From NCBI GenBank assembly GCA_003135055.1, contig PLDF01000373.1, positions 28,644-92,643 of the forward strand: a stretch of DNA of 64,000 nt. Direction: 5' to 3'. Positions 42,299-51,420 of the stretch are shown in pieces (position 1 is the first letter of the stretch; each line of letters opens with the position of its first letter). The translations under genes and the position numbers were made by a program. The notes under the pieces were generated by a model, which had not been told where the DNA came from, did not search any database, and saw only the letters and a list, made by a program, of their open reading frames with translations. Origin of the DNA: Bryobacterales bacterium. GTDB taxonomy: Bacteria; Acidobacteriota; Terriglobia; Bryobacterales; Bryobacteraceae.

Positions 42299-43285
42299 TT
42301 AATTCCCGTCGGCGGGCGTTAGCGCCTTCAGGAATGCGTCGGCGTTGCTCTTGTCGATGAGGGTGACGCCAGTATCGACAAACACCGGCAGCGGGGAGCG
42401 CGTGTCCTGCGCCCAGTTCCCGTCCAAGGTAGGAAGCTTGTAGTGATGCAGACTGTCGAGCATGATGACGCCGTAATACGCCATGGTGAAGGGTTTCTGC
42501 GCTATAGTTGCGGCGATCTTCCCCTTTTGTATCCAGGTAAGCGTATTCTCGTCCGAATCCATGGCGACCAGAACTTTGTTGTCCACCTTGTGCCGGTCGA
42601 GTACGTCCGCGACCTCCGAACATGGGGTGCTCACCAGGCAAACGTACCCGTCCGGCACAGACTTGCCCTTGATGATTTCCTCGGTGGTATCGAATGCGAT
42701 GCTCGGATTGCCCTTCACATCGACCACCCGGATAATCTTCATCTGCGGGTGCTCGGCGAGGATATTCTTATAACCCTGCAATCGCTGGTCGAGGTTGATC
42801 TGGCCCGGCATGGTGTAGACCACGACCTCACCCTTGCCATGCAGGCGATCGGCGAGGATGCGCCCTCCCATCAGCCCGGCCTCATAGTTGTTCGTGCCGA
42901 TAGAGGTGAGGCGCTTGCTGGCGGGGACATCCGAGTCGATGGTGATTACCGGAATGCCTTGGGCGATGGCGGCGTCGATGGGGTCTTTCATCATGGTCGG
43001 ATCGGCGGCGGAGACAAGGATGCCGGTTGGCTTCTTGGCCATCGCGTCGCGGAACGCCTGCACTTCGGCTTGAGGATCATAGCCGTCGGGGCCAACCATT
43101 TCGGCTGCCACCGCTAAATGGCGGGCCGCCCGTGCGAGTCCCGCGCCGGCTGCCTGCCAATAGGCGAGTTTGGTGCTCACGGTCACCAGGTAATACTTTT
43201 CAGTTGCTTCGTGCCGGGAACTGCTGCAGGCTGCAAGGCCCAAGATCAGCGTTGCGGATGCGAATGCGGCGAACGTTTTTCCCAT
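42299..43285 (-). CDS. Sugar ABC transporter substrate-binding lipoprotein
   Basis: 328 residues from MGKTFAAFASATLILGLAACSSS; lipobox LAAC with lipidation expected at Cys, and GAGGAC before ATG 43285 (the ORF-track start is 90 codons too early). The Peripla_BP_4 fold is seen in 'GILVSAADPTMMKDPIDAAIAQGIPVITIDSDVP', 'IGTNNYEAGLMGGRILAD', 'GQINLDQRLQGYKNILAEHP' and 'VLVAMDSDENTLTWIQKGKIAATIAQKP'. It would bind a ribose/inositol-like sugar in the periplasm. No permease or ATPase gene is adjacent, so it is an orphan. Confidence 0.88.
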   Translation of the reverse strand: MGKTFAAFASATLILGLAACSSSRHEATEKYYLVTVSTKLAYWQAAGAGLARAARHLAVAAEMVGPDGYDPQAEVQAFRDAMAKKPTGILVSAADPTMMKDPIDAAIAQGIPVITIDSDVPASKRLTSIGTNNYEAGLMGGRILADRLHGKGEVVVYTMPGQINLDQRLQGYKNILAEHPQMKIIRVVDVKGNPSIAFDTTEEIIKGKSVPDGYVCLVSTPCSEVADVLDRHKVDNKVLVAMDSDENTLTWIQKGKIAATIAQKPFTMAYYGVIMLDSLHHYKLPTLDGNWAQDTRSPLPVFVDTGVTLIDKSNADAFLKALTPADGN

Positions 43286-43425
43286 GAATGTCCTCACTGG
43301 CAAGTACAGGTATACAACCATTCCGTCTCTCAGAGCAAGGCTGCCTCGATGTTTTGCGATGTTTTGGATGTTTTCCGAACCCTTCGCCGCACGTTGGCGT
43401 CGGCGCCGCCCAATAATAGCGTGAG

Positions 43426-45069
43426 TCAATGGCCTCTCAGATCCAGGCCGAACTTCGGCCTCCGGGAAGTCCCGCCGATGTGAAAGCGGAGAAACGTGCC
43501 GGCGCCTTCTTTTTCGAAGAATCGATCCACCGGCTTCAGCGCCCAGCGCTTCCATCCGGTGACCATCTCCGAGACGGTTGCCTGTAGTTTCACCGTGCCG
43601 CCGAAGGCCAGGCTATCCGCATCCAGGTCGTAATTTCCAGCCAGGTCCAGCTTGGCGCCGGGAACCCCGAACGACAACTGGTTGAAGTGGACTACCGCAT
43701 TGTCGAGTTGAAATACTCCGGACATTTGCGAGACCGCCTGATCGGCCTCCCCAGCTTGCGGGTTTCCCTGGGCGCGCCGGCTCAACCCGTTAAGCTGATT
43801 CTGAATGTTGGAATGGAGCAATTTGCCGTCCTGCACTTCAAAGTGTCCATCCAGTTTCAGCTTTTCGCGCACCTTGCCCGTCAACGGAGGAATATCGATC
43901 TTGGTTTTGAGCGCGAGCCGCCCCTCCATGAACGGCTCTCCGCGCATGGCCAGCCGGAGAACGTCGCGCAAATCTCCGTCAGGCATGGAAACGTCGAGGC
44001 TGATGGCGCGCGGCAGGCCGGCTTCATGGCGGATGATGCCGCCGCTGGTGGTGAAACTGGTCGATCCCAACCTGGCAACCACCGGTTTCAGAATGGTATT
44101 CCCGTTGCCGCCATCCACCAAAACCGTGAAGCGCGCCGAAAGCGGCACGGGGTTTCCAGCCATTCGCAGGCGGAAATTCGGGATAAACGCATCGCCGCTG
44201 GCATTGATGGCGGAGAGCTTGCCATCGAACCGGCCAGTGGAGCGGAGCGTGCCGGCGATCCCATTGAATCCGCCCAGATCGGCATGGTCGAGCCGGTATT
44301 CTCCGGCAAGCGGTGTTTCACCGGGCTCTTGCGCCGACCACGGTCCGAAAACGCCGGTGCTCTGAATATTCCCCGGAGGCTTGGCGTTGATCAGCGCAGC
44401 TTCGTATTTCATTCCCACGCCGGCGCCCACGGATTCGAGGCGCATGCGTTGAATGGAGAATTGCAGCGGAACTTTATGCGCTTCCCGTGCCAGCAGCGTG
44501 AGCGTGGCGTGTTGAATGGTTACTTCCTGGATGATGACGCCGGTGTTGGGCGCGGCGTTCGGAGCGGCGCTTTGAGCGGCGCGTTGAGCATCCCCCGGCC
44601 TGGGTTGTGCAGGGCGGGCGAATGCGGGCCGCTCATCGGGCGGAGGAATTTGGATGTCCATCCCATCGAGCGAGACGTGGGTCACCAGCTTTGGTGTTTT
44701 GAATAGGTCGTCCACCTTGATTTCGCACGCGAACTTTTGGATGGCGAACAGCGGAGCCGCGGAGCCGTTTATTGCAAGATCCCGGCGCTGTTTTGACCGC
44801 AACGCCAAGCCTTCCCCTTCGATGGTTACCATTGCGCCCCGGCCGCGGGTCAGTAGAAGGCGCAGCATCGACGTTCGCGGTATCCGGATATGCAGTTCCC
44901 GAAGCTCCACGTCGCTGTTGAATCGCCGGCTCAAATACTGGATGACCTGCTGGCGGGCGTAAGGGTCAATGCGGTCGCGTAGCGCGGACGCCGCCAATAC
45001 CAGCCCAATGGTTACAGCCAGCGCGGCCAAGCCGATGGCCAGCAGCCAGTTCCTCTTCCTGATGGTCAC
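43426..45069 (-). CDS. AsmA-like family membrane protein
   Basis: 547 residues. One N-terminal transmembrane helix (residues 7-28, 'WLLAIGLAALAVTIGLVLAASAL') is followed by a long beta-rich periplasmic region: 'DRIDPYARQQVIQYLSRRFNSDVELRELHIRIP' (AsmA/DUF748-type start), then 'FDGKLSAINASGDAFIPNFRL' and 'GTVKLQATVSEMVTGWKRWALKPVDRFF' at the end. AsmA-like proteins help outer-membrane lipid transport or assembly. A Pro/Ala-rich linker ('PAQPRPGDAQRAAQSAAPNAAPN') splits the early strands. Confidence 0.78.
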   Translation of the reverse strand: MTIRKRNWLLAIGLAALAVTIGLVLAASALRDRIDPYARQQVIQYLSRRFNSDVELRELHIRIPRTSMLRLLLTRGRGAMVTIEGEGLALRSKQRRDLAINGSAAPLFAIQKFACEIKVDDLFKTPKLVTHVSLDGMDIQIPPPDERPAFARPAQPRPGDAQRAAQSAAPNAAPNTGVIIQEVTIQHATLTLLAREAHKVPLQFSIQRMRLESVGAGVGMKYEAALINAKPPGNIQSTGVFGPWSAQEPGETPLAGEYRLDHADLGGFNGIAGTLRSTGRFDGKLSAINASGDAFIPNFRLRMAGNPVPLSARFTVLVDGGNGNTILKPVVARLGSTSFTTSGGIIRHEAGLPRAISLDVSMPDGDLRDVLRLAMRGEPFMEGRLALKTKIDIPPLTGKVREKLKLDGHFEVQDGKLLHSNIQNQLNGLSRRAQGNPQAGEADQAVSQMSGVFQLDNAVVHFNQLSFGVPGAKLDLAGNYDLDADSLAFGGTVKLQATVSEMVTGWKRWALKPVDRFFEKEGAGTFLRFHIGGTSRRPKFGLDLRGH

Positions 45070-45311
45070 GCTCGCGCGGATCTCCTGCCGTTATTTTAAA
45101 GCCAGCGCGGCGTGGAATTGGAAATCGCGTTCAGTTTGCCCGCGCCGACGAACGCTTCGACGCGTCGCCGATGGTGCAGCGCCGTTTTCGGAGATTATCG
45201 TAGCGCCGCTGCCCTGGTCCGGCTAGCCAAGGTCAAAACGCCGTCCACGGCGTGTTCCGCTTGGTAATCGATTCGGCACGAATGCGCCATTGGATAAACT
45301 GGAGGGGTCTT

Positions 45312-46412
45312 ATGGCGCTCGAAACGACTCTTACCGACATTGTCGCGCGACTGCGCCAAGCAAGATGTCCCAATGAGCAGGCGATCTCTCAAGGCATCGT
45401 TCTACGTCTCCTTCAGGAGTTGGGCTGGGACACTTGGGACACTACGATTGTCTGGCCTGAGTATCAGACGGGTGAGGGGCGCGTCGATTTCGCCCTTTGC
45501 CATCCGCCTGCCAAACCAGCTATCTTCATCGAGGTGAAACAACCTGGAAGAGCCGAAGACGTCGTCCGCCAAGCTTTGGAATATGCTTTCCACACGGGCG
45601 TTCCATTCGTCGTCTTGACCGACGGCAAGACTTGGAGCTTTTATCTGCCGGCGGAACAAGGCAGCTACGAAGACCGCCGCGTTTACAAACTCGACCTTCT
45701 CGAACGCCCAGCGGGCGAGGCTACTGAGACACTGAGCCGCTATCTGGCCCGGGAGCGAGTAGTGGCTGGAGCAGCGCTGGAGACAGCTCGTCAAGAATAC
45801 CGGAACCGTCATCGCCGGTCGCAAGCCAGCGCGGCCATCCCGGAAGTGTGGCGCGAATTGGTCGGAAAGGGGAATGAAGAACTTGTCGAGCTTCTCGCCA
45901 GTAACGTTGAACTCAAAACCGGCATTCGCCCGGACACTGACGAGGTAGCGAAATTCCTCGCCGCGATGGGCAAGCCCGTGATCGTAGGGGCTTTACCCAG
46001 CAACATCTCTGAACAGTGGAGCCGCCCGGCCGAACGTCGAACGCCGCAACGCACTCATCCTACCGAGACATCCCGCAGCGGAAGTCTCATCCTGCGAGGA
46101 AAGGCGTACCCCTACGCCAACGCTAAGGATGCAATGGTGATCGTTCTACGGGAACTCGCCAACAGCGACGCCTCCTTCCTGGAACGCTGCTCCCAGCACC
46201 CAGACGCGCAAGGCAGGAAGCGTCGTTATATCGCCCGCACGCCAGAAGAACTTTACCCGGACCGCGAGGACCTCCGCGATTGTCGGGAGTCGTTGCCGGG
46301 TGGATCGCTGGTCGCAACTAACCTCAACAACGTGCTGAAGAAAACTATCATCAAACTCGCGGCAGAGGTTGCCGGACTGAAGTTCGGTAACGATGTCGTT
46401 GTGGAGTTTTGA
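45312..46412 (+). CDS. Stand-alone HsdR N-terminal-like (PD-(D/E)xK) protein
   Basis: 366 residues from MALETTLTDIVARLRQARCP, with GGAGGGG upstream of ATG 45312. The N-terminal 150 residues match the type I restriction HSDR_N region: 'SQGIVLRLLQELGWDTWDTTIVWPEYQTGEGRVDFALCHPPAKPAIFIEVKQPGRAED', with D...ExK nuclease-fold residues. 'FVVLTDGKTWSFYLP' follows, as in that family. The C-terminal part ('LRGKAYPYANAKDAMVIVLREL') looks like a separate small domain. No hsdM, hsdS or helicase is nearby, so this is not a standard R-M system. A role in DNA binding or defence is possible but unproven. Confidence 0.72.
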   Translation: MALETTLTDIVARLRQARCPNEQAISQGIVLRLLQELGWDTWDTTIVWPEYQTGEGRVDFALCHPPAKPAIFIEVKQPGRAEDVVRQALEYAFHTGVPFVVLTDGKTWSFYLPAEQGSYEDRRVYKLDLLERPAGEATETLSRYLARERVVAGAALETARQEYRNRHRRSQASAAIPEVWRELVGKGNEELVELLASNVELKTGIRPDTDEVAKFLAAMGKPVIVGALPSNISEQWSRPAERRTPQRTHPTETSRSGSLILRGKAYPYANAKDAMVIVLRELANSDASFLERCSQHPDAQGRKRRYIARTPEELYPDREDLRDCRESLPGGSLVATNLNNVLKKTIIKLAAEVAGLKFGNDVVVEF

Positions 46413-46741
46413 ATGGCTGAACCTTGGCCTCATTCATGGGCCCACCCGTTCACGACGCGAGTCTTTCCAACGCCTAACTAACTGCTTTGAGACCCCCTTC
46501 CGGAGCTTAAACTAAACGCGGAGAGGAGGACGGAGTTTTTTACGAGCTACCCGCGAGTAGTCGCCCCGTGTTTAGCAATCTCGATCAATCGTGGCGCGGA
46601 TCGCCTGGACGTCAAACGGCCAAACCGCGCGGAGTAGCGTCGCAGGCCTATCCGGGAAACGGCTCAGACTTCCGAATTGACGAGACTCGGGCGGTAGCCA
46701 TGCGGAAACGGCTATGCTGAAAATGCTGGCCGGGAAGAAAC
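46413..46741. other. 329-bp intergenic region
   Basis: No gene, repeat or convincing promoter recognised. It separates the HsdR-like gene from the D-aminoacylase gene. A GGAGAGGAGGACGGAGTTTTTT stretch near 46518 is purine-rich but has no ORF behind it. Confidence 0.4.
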
Positions 46742-48151
46742 ATGCGACTGGTGATAGCAGTACTGACGCTGGCGTGCGCAGCGTCGGCGCAAGAATTTGA
46801 CATGGTGATCGCGAATGGCCGGGTGATGGACCCCGCCAGCGGCCTGGACGCCGTGCGCCACATCGGGATTCGCGGCGGCAAGATCGCGGCAATATCCGCG
46901 GCAATATCCGCGGCGGCTCTCCGCGCACGAACCGTGCTCGATGCCAAAGGCCTGGTGGTGGCGCCGGGATTCATTGACTTGCATTCGCACGGCCAGACGC
47001 CGGAGAACTACCGCTTCAAGGCCATGGACGGCGTCACCACCGCCCTCGAAATGGAGGTGGGCGTCTCGCCCGTGTCTCCATGGTATGCCGCGCGGGAAGG
47101 GAAGTCCCTCGTCAATTTCGGCGCCTCATCCGGCCATCTGCCGGCGCGCATGGCGGTGATGCACGACAGCGGCGCGCTGCTTCCGCGCGATAAAGCCGTG
47201 GAGCGCGCGGCGACGCCGGAGGAGCAGCGCGAAACGCTCGCATTGGTACGCAGCGGCCTGGAAGAGGGCGCGCTCGGCCTCGGCATGGGAATCGCTTATG
47301 TGCCGCTGGTATCGCGCGCCGAAATTCTGGATCTGTTCCGGCTGGCGGCGGATAAAAAAACGGCGGTCTACGTTCACATGCGGAACGGCGGCCCCGTGGA
47401 GCCGGGTGTGATCGACGCGCTGCAGGAAGTGATTGCCGATGCGGCAGCCACGGGCGCATCCCTGCACGTGGTGCACATCACCAGCATGGGCCTGCGCGAA
47501 ACGCCGTTGTGCCTGGAAATGATCGAAGGTGCGCGCCGGCGCGGGCTCGACGTCACTACCGAGGCGTATCCGTACACGGCTGGAATGACCGATATCGGAT
47601 CGGCCATTTTCAGCGAAGGCTGGCAGGCGCGGCAGGGTGGCATTACCTTCGGCGACCTGCAATGGGCGGCCACCGGCGAGCGCCTGACCGCCGCCAGCTT
47701 CGCACGCTACCGGCGGCAGGGCGGCATGGTGGCGATTCATTCCATCCCGGAAGATATCGTCAAGCTGGCGATCGGTAACCCGCTGGTGATGATCGCCTCC
47801 GACGGCATTCTCGAAAACGGCAAGGGCCACCCCCGCGCGGCTGGTTGCTTCACGCGCGTACTGGGCCGCTATGTGCGCGAGCAGCGCGTGCTCACTCTGA
47901 TGGAGGCGCTGCGCAAGATGACGTTGGCGCCGGCGGACCGCCTGGGCATCCACAGCAAGGGGCGCATTGCAGTGGGCGCCGACGCGGACCTTGCGGTGTT
48001 CGATGCCGCGCGCGTGATCGACCGCGCCACCTTCGAAGATCCAGCCCAATATGCCGCGGGGATGGTCTACGTTCTGGTGAACGGCGTGCCGGTGGTGCGG
48101 AACGGTTCGCTGGTGGAAGGCGTCGCGCCGGGCCGCGGCCTGCGGCGGTAG
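46742..48151 (+). CDS. Secreted N-acyl-D-amino-acid deacylase (D-aminoacylase, amidohydrolase family)
   Basis: 469 residues, beginning with a signal peptide (MRLVIAVLTLACAASAQEF). 'FDMVIANGRVMDPASGLDAVRHIGIRGGKIAAI' then 'LVVAPGFIDLHSHGQ' (metal HxH, near residue 80) and 'VHMRNGGPVEPGVIDALQEVIADA' mark a D-aminoacylase/dihydroorotase-type amidohydrolase. 'VVHITSMG' and 'EAYPYTAGMTDI' follow the D-aminoacylase pattern. The tail 'GRIAVGADADLAVFDAARV...YVLVNGVPVVRNGSL' is the usual composite domain. AISAAISAA is a small internal duplication. Export of the enzyme points to processing of D-amino acids from peptidoglycan or extracellular peptides. A copy of its last 94 bases recurs at 51066. Confidence 0.85.
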   Translation: MRLVIAVLTLACAASAQEFDMVIANGRVMDPASGLDAVRHIGIRGGKIAAISAAISAAALRARTVLDAKGLVVAPGFIDLHSHGQTPENYRFKAMDGVTTALEMEVGVSPVSPWYAAREGKSLVNFGASSGHLPARMAVMHDSGALLPRDKAVERAATPEEQRETLALVRSGLEEGALGLGMGIAYVPLVSRAEILDLFRLAADKKTAVYVHMRNGGPVEPGVIDALQEVIADAAATGASLHVVHITSMGLRETPLCLEMIEGARRRGLDVTTEAYPYTAGMTDIGSAIFSEGWQARQGGITFGDLQWAATGERLTAASFARYRRQGGMVAIHSIPEDIVKLAIGNPLVMIASDGILENGKGHPRAAGCFTRVLGRYVREQRVLTLMEALRKMTLAPADRLGIHSKGRIAVGADADLAVFDAARVIDRATFEDPAQYAAGMVYVLVNGVPVVRNGSLVEGVAPGRGLRR

Positions 48152-48157
48152 CCGTTT

Positions 48158-48186
48158 TGTGGGGCAGGCGCTTTCGCCTGCCAACT
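48158..48186. repeat. Family C palindrome, copy 2
   Basis: TGTGGGGCAGGCGCTTTCGCCTGCCAAC, seven bases after the D-aminoacylase stop. GGCAGGCG-CTTT-CGCCTGCC forms an 8-bp perfect stem. It may act as a 3' hairpin for that gene, but the same palindrome at 35586 shows it is a dispersed repeat. Confidence 0.8.
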
Positions 48187-48279
48187 ATGCGCGGCCAGGC
48201 CGCCCGCTAACTAAGCCTGCAAAAGGCCAAGAACCGAGGGACGCAACTGAATTGGTTTGATGCGAATTCGAGAGCAATC

Positions 48280-48447
48280 GTGGTTCCGGATCGCGAGGTC
48301 CTAATCAGCTTGGCGCAAGCACTCGAAAAGCGCGTTAAAAGGGGCTGCGCCGAAAAGCTCGCGCGGGATAATGGGCAGCGCCATGGGCTTATTGTCGCTT
48401 GGGCGAATCAGCGCGGAAGGGACTTATCCAGGGGATCGGAGCAATAG
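48280..48447 (+). other. Possible 55-residue ORF (remnant)
   Basis: GTG 48280 opens a frame reading VVPDREVLISLAQALEKRVK and ending 'WANQRGRDLSRGSEQ'. The same frame continues upstream without a start, so it may be the end of a decayed gene. The composition looks coding-like, but no family is recognised and it is not in the ORF track. The rest of the 48187-48535 gap shows nothing. Confidence 0.25.
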
Positions 48448-48535
48448 TCTGTAATGCATTCGCGTCTATACGGAATCCGAATTAGTTTCACTACGCGAGG
48501 CTTCAGCAACCACGTACTCATTCGCGCTCTTTTCG

Positions 48536-49027
48536 CTATTCGCCCGCAGACGCGAGGACCTTGGCTTCCAACGCCGGAGCGATGAAAAAGCGGGCCTTGT
48601 TCCGCAGGGCTTGAATCTCTGGCTTGACGGCAGGGATTTTGCCCATGCGTTTCGCGCGAAGCAGCACGCCCAGCACGCCGATGACGGAAAGCCCGGCCTG
48701 CTTAGCCGTTTGCCGCGCCTCCTGCTCGTCAATGATCACGATGTCGGCATTCAGATCTATAGCCAGCGCGATGGCTTCCGCCTCGCCCTTATGGAGTGAT
48801 GACAGAAGGATGCCCAAAAGTGTGGAAGTTTGGGGAATCGCAGTTTTGATCCACTGCCCGCCGATTGCCGTCTGAATTGCTGCGCGCGCAACGGGATCGG
48901 GATGGGCCGCAAGCTCGTCCGCGACGGCGGCTGGTATCGAGAGCACGGAGAACTGGGACTCCAGCAGATCGAGGCGTCCGATGATGGCGAGATTAGAAAT
49001 CGGCGAAGTGTTACTGACCGCGAGCAT
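48536..49027 (-). CDS. DUF3368/PIN-like toxin
   Basis: 163 residues from MLAVSNTSPISNLAIIGRLD (ATG 49027; the ORF track uses TTG 49039). 'SNTSPISNLAIIGRLDLL' near residue 5 and 'SSLHKGEAEAIALAIDLNADIVIIDEQEARQTAKQAGL' near 80 are the conserved acidic blocks of the DUF3368 PIN-like nuclease family. It would cleave RNA when free of its antitoxin. It overlaps the antitoxin gene by 17 bases, as expected for a toxin-antitoxin pair. Confidence 0.82.
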   Translation of the reverse strand: MLAVSNTSPISNLAIIGRLDLLESQFSVLSIPAAVADELAAHPDPVARAAIQTAIGGQWIKTAIPQTSTLLGILLSSLHKGEAEAIALAIDLNADIVIIDEQEARQTAKQAGLSVIGVLGVLLRAKRMGKIPAVKPEIQALRNKARFFIAPALEAKVLASAGE

Positions 49028-49265
49028 ATTCGAGGTCAAGTGAGAGGTCGTCCTCCGTATAATGCCGCGGTATATTGCGGCTCGCGATCAGATCGGCGAA
49101 GGCATACCGGGAAGACCCGGCCAATTCGCACGCTTTCCCAAAAGGAAGAATGCCTTGGGCGTAAAGAGCAACGGCAAGTTCGGTCCGCAGACGGGGCTCC
49201 ACCTCCGGAACGGGGAGTCGTAGGCTGCTTGCCACCGATTCGGGGATATCGAGGTGAAATGTCAT
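49011..49265 (-). CDS. UPF0175 family antitoxin
   Basis: 84 residues, upstream of and overlapping the DUF3368 toxin. 'LRTELAVALYAQGILPFGKACELAGSSRYAFADLIASRNIPRHY' is the UPF0175 pattern, a degenerate helix-turn-helix that begins with the 'A..LY..G.LS..KAAELAG' motif. It should bind its own promoter and the toxin. The first 25 residues ('MTFHLDIPESVASSLRLP') are a short dimerisation-type start. Confidence 0.83.
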   Translation of the reverse strand: MTFHLDIPESVASSLRLPVPEVEPRLRTELAVALYAQGILPFGKACELAGSSRYAFADLIASRNIPRHYTEDDLSLDLEYARGQ

Positions 49266-49545
49266 GGTCGGCCCGCTGTCTTAATTCTACGCCACCCTCC
49301 ACATGTACGCGAGGACACCTTCCGGCCCTATCAGAAATACTGTGTCCTAACCCTGGGTGCTATAGTTGATTGGCATCTCCCACCAAGAGCCGTGCGGCCT
49401 TCTCGGCCCGCTGCACCAGCCCGTCTCTGATGTCCCTTGCCAGTAAAGGACGGCAAAACGTGTTCCACTTCACACACTAGCGTGCTATGCACTATGCTGC
49501 GCTAAGTCGAAGACAGAAATCTCGACTGACAGCCGAATATTGCGA

Positions 49546-50987
49546 ATGAGTTACACTGCGATTGCCTACAGGAGCTTAGTTCTAGCCTTCTTACTCACGA
49601 CAGCGGTACAAGCGCAACCGCAGATCGGCGGTGGCGCCTGCACGAATTCTACATTGAGCGGCATTTACTACTACCTGCTCAGTGGTGACCTGCTCTCGGG
49701 GAACCAGGTTTATCCTTACGTCGAGCTGGGGAAGCTTGTCGCCGATGGGCGTGGCGGAGTTTCGGGGAACTCGCACGCGAGTGCAGGCGGCGCTATCTCC
49801 ACGTACACTCTGGCCGGGACGTACTCGGTCCAATCGAGCTGCACGGGCGCCATGACACTCTCCGTCAATTCACAGCCGCCTGAGTCTCTAACCTTTCAAA
49901 TAGTCAACGGCGGGCAAGGCGCAATAATCGCGTTTTCGGGGCCGACTGGCGTCATTGCAGGGCGGGCATACGCCCAAACGGCGGGCGCAGCGCCAATCCA
50001 GTGCCAGACAGCTTCGCTAAGCGGTAGTTATGGCTACCTCCTAACTGGTGTAGCCTTCCTGTCGGGGAATACTTACTATTATTCACAAGCTGGGAGCGCA
50101 ACTGGAGATGGCCTTGGTAACATGAGCGTAACTGGGATGGCCAATGTCAATGGAAGCACGCTCACCTCAACGGGTCAGGGCCATATTCAGTCGCAAGCGA
50201 CTGCTCCGGCACTGCGAGCGTCAAAAACCAGAACGGCACTGCGAATTATTTCATAGCTGTGGTCGAAGACGGACAAGCTGTTCTGTTCATGGAAAGCGAC
50301 GGTGGATACTCTGTTGGGGGCGTCGGTCAGCCTCTATTTGTTACGCCCCAAAGCGCGGTCGTCAATGCTGCGAGTTTTGACTCGCAGGCGCTTGCTCCAG
50401 GCGAGATCTTCTCGATTTTCGGAGGAAGTCTGCCACAATCACCAGCATCGGCTAAGGTGCTTGTTAACGGCGAAGCCGCACCCGTGTTCTTCGCTAATGG
50501 TAGCCAAATCAATGCACAAATACCTTACGATGTCCCAACGGATCAGCCTGTCTCGCTCAGTTTGAGCAACGCCGGGACATCCAGCAATGCCGTCCTGTTG
50601 AGCATTCGACAGGCCGGCCCCGGAATCTTTACGTATTCCGGCAACCGGGCAGTCGTGCAGAACCCGGATTATTCGCTTAACTCGTCCACCAATCCTGCTC
50701 ATGTGGGGGATACCGTGGTTGCATATCTAACAGGTCCCGGTCTCGTCAGTCCTGCGGTAGCCACAGGATCGGCGCCCCCGTCGGCCCCGCTTTCGAAAGT
50801 AACCGCCCCATATTCGGCTGCCATTGGGGGAGTTCAGGCCGACGTTTCCTATCTCGGCCTCACGCCCGGGTTTGCTGGACTGTACCAGGCGAATCTCAAG
50901 GTGCCGACCTTGGCGCCTGGGGACTATTCCGCCGTTACGACTGTTGCGGGTGCGGCTAGCAATGGGCCGCTCATTTCAATCCGGTGA
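49546..50987 (+). pseudogene. Secreted TIGR03437 protein split by one frameshift
   Basis: Starts MSYTAIAYRSLVLAFLLTTAVQA (signal peptide; the ORF track uses TTG 49540). The first frame has two copies of a beta domain ('CTNSTLSGIYYYLLSGDLLSGN' and 'CQTASLSGSYGYLLTGVAFLSGN'). At about 50197-50199 a base is missing: the next frame reads 'DCSGTASVKNQNGTANYFIAVVEDGQAVLFMESDGGYSVGG' without a break. It then enters a TIGR03437 domain ('SAVVNAASFDSQALAPGEIFSIFGGSLP') and ends at 50987. One extra G would give a complete protein of about 480 residues. It is either a real pseudogene or an assembly indel. Confidence 0.82.
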
Positions 50988-51065
50988 CCGAAAACTTTTC
51001 GTCTGACGAAGACGATTACCGAACTGAACCATTGGTGGTTGAGCTCCACCGGATCTAGTATGCGT
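50988..51065. other. Start of the 433-bp gap before the SBBP protein gene
   Basis: The whole gap 50988-51420 holds only the D-aminoacylase 3' fragment (next entry) and a region at 51160-51420 with no recognisable gene or repeat. Confidence 0.4.
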
Positions 51066-51159
51066 GGGGATGGTCTACGTGCTGGCGAACGGCGTGCCGG
51101 TGGTGCGGAACGGTTCGCTGGTGGAAGGCGTCGCGCCGGGGCGGGGAGTGAGGCGTTAG
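51066..51159 (+). pseudogene. Duplicated 3' end of the D-aminoacylase gene
   Basis: 94 bases from GGGGATGGTCTACGT to the TAG at 51157 match 48058-48151 almost base for base. The fragment encodes 'GMVYVLANGVPVVRNGSLVEGVAPG' plus RGVRR and a stop. It has no start and no upstream coding sequence. It is either a duplicate of the nearby gene's end or the surviving tail of a deleted paralogue. Confidence 0.9.
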
Positions 51160-51420
51160 CCCCGCTATAGGAGCCCCAACAAGAATTCGGTTCTCGTTGT
51201 GTTGGCAACTCCATTCGATTCCATCGCGCGCCGCGCCTTCTGGCTCCTGACTCGCTTCCCTCCACGAGTAGGGTTAACTCAGGATTTTTCCTGACACGCC
51301 AAAGTTACAGACCGGTTCAATCCGGCCCCACCGGTGGCAGGGCTGACTCCTGGCTCCTCGACTCCCATATCCCGCAGGGATATCAAGGGCGCAGCCCTTG
51401 GACCGCGTTATTATTGAGCC

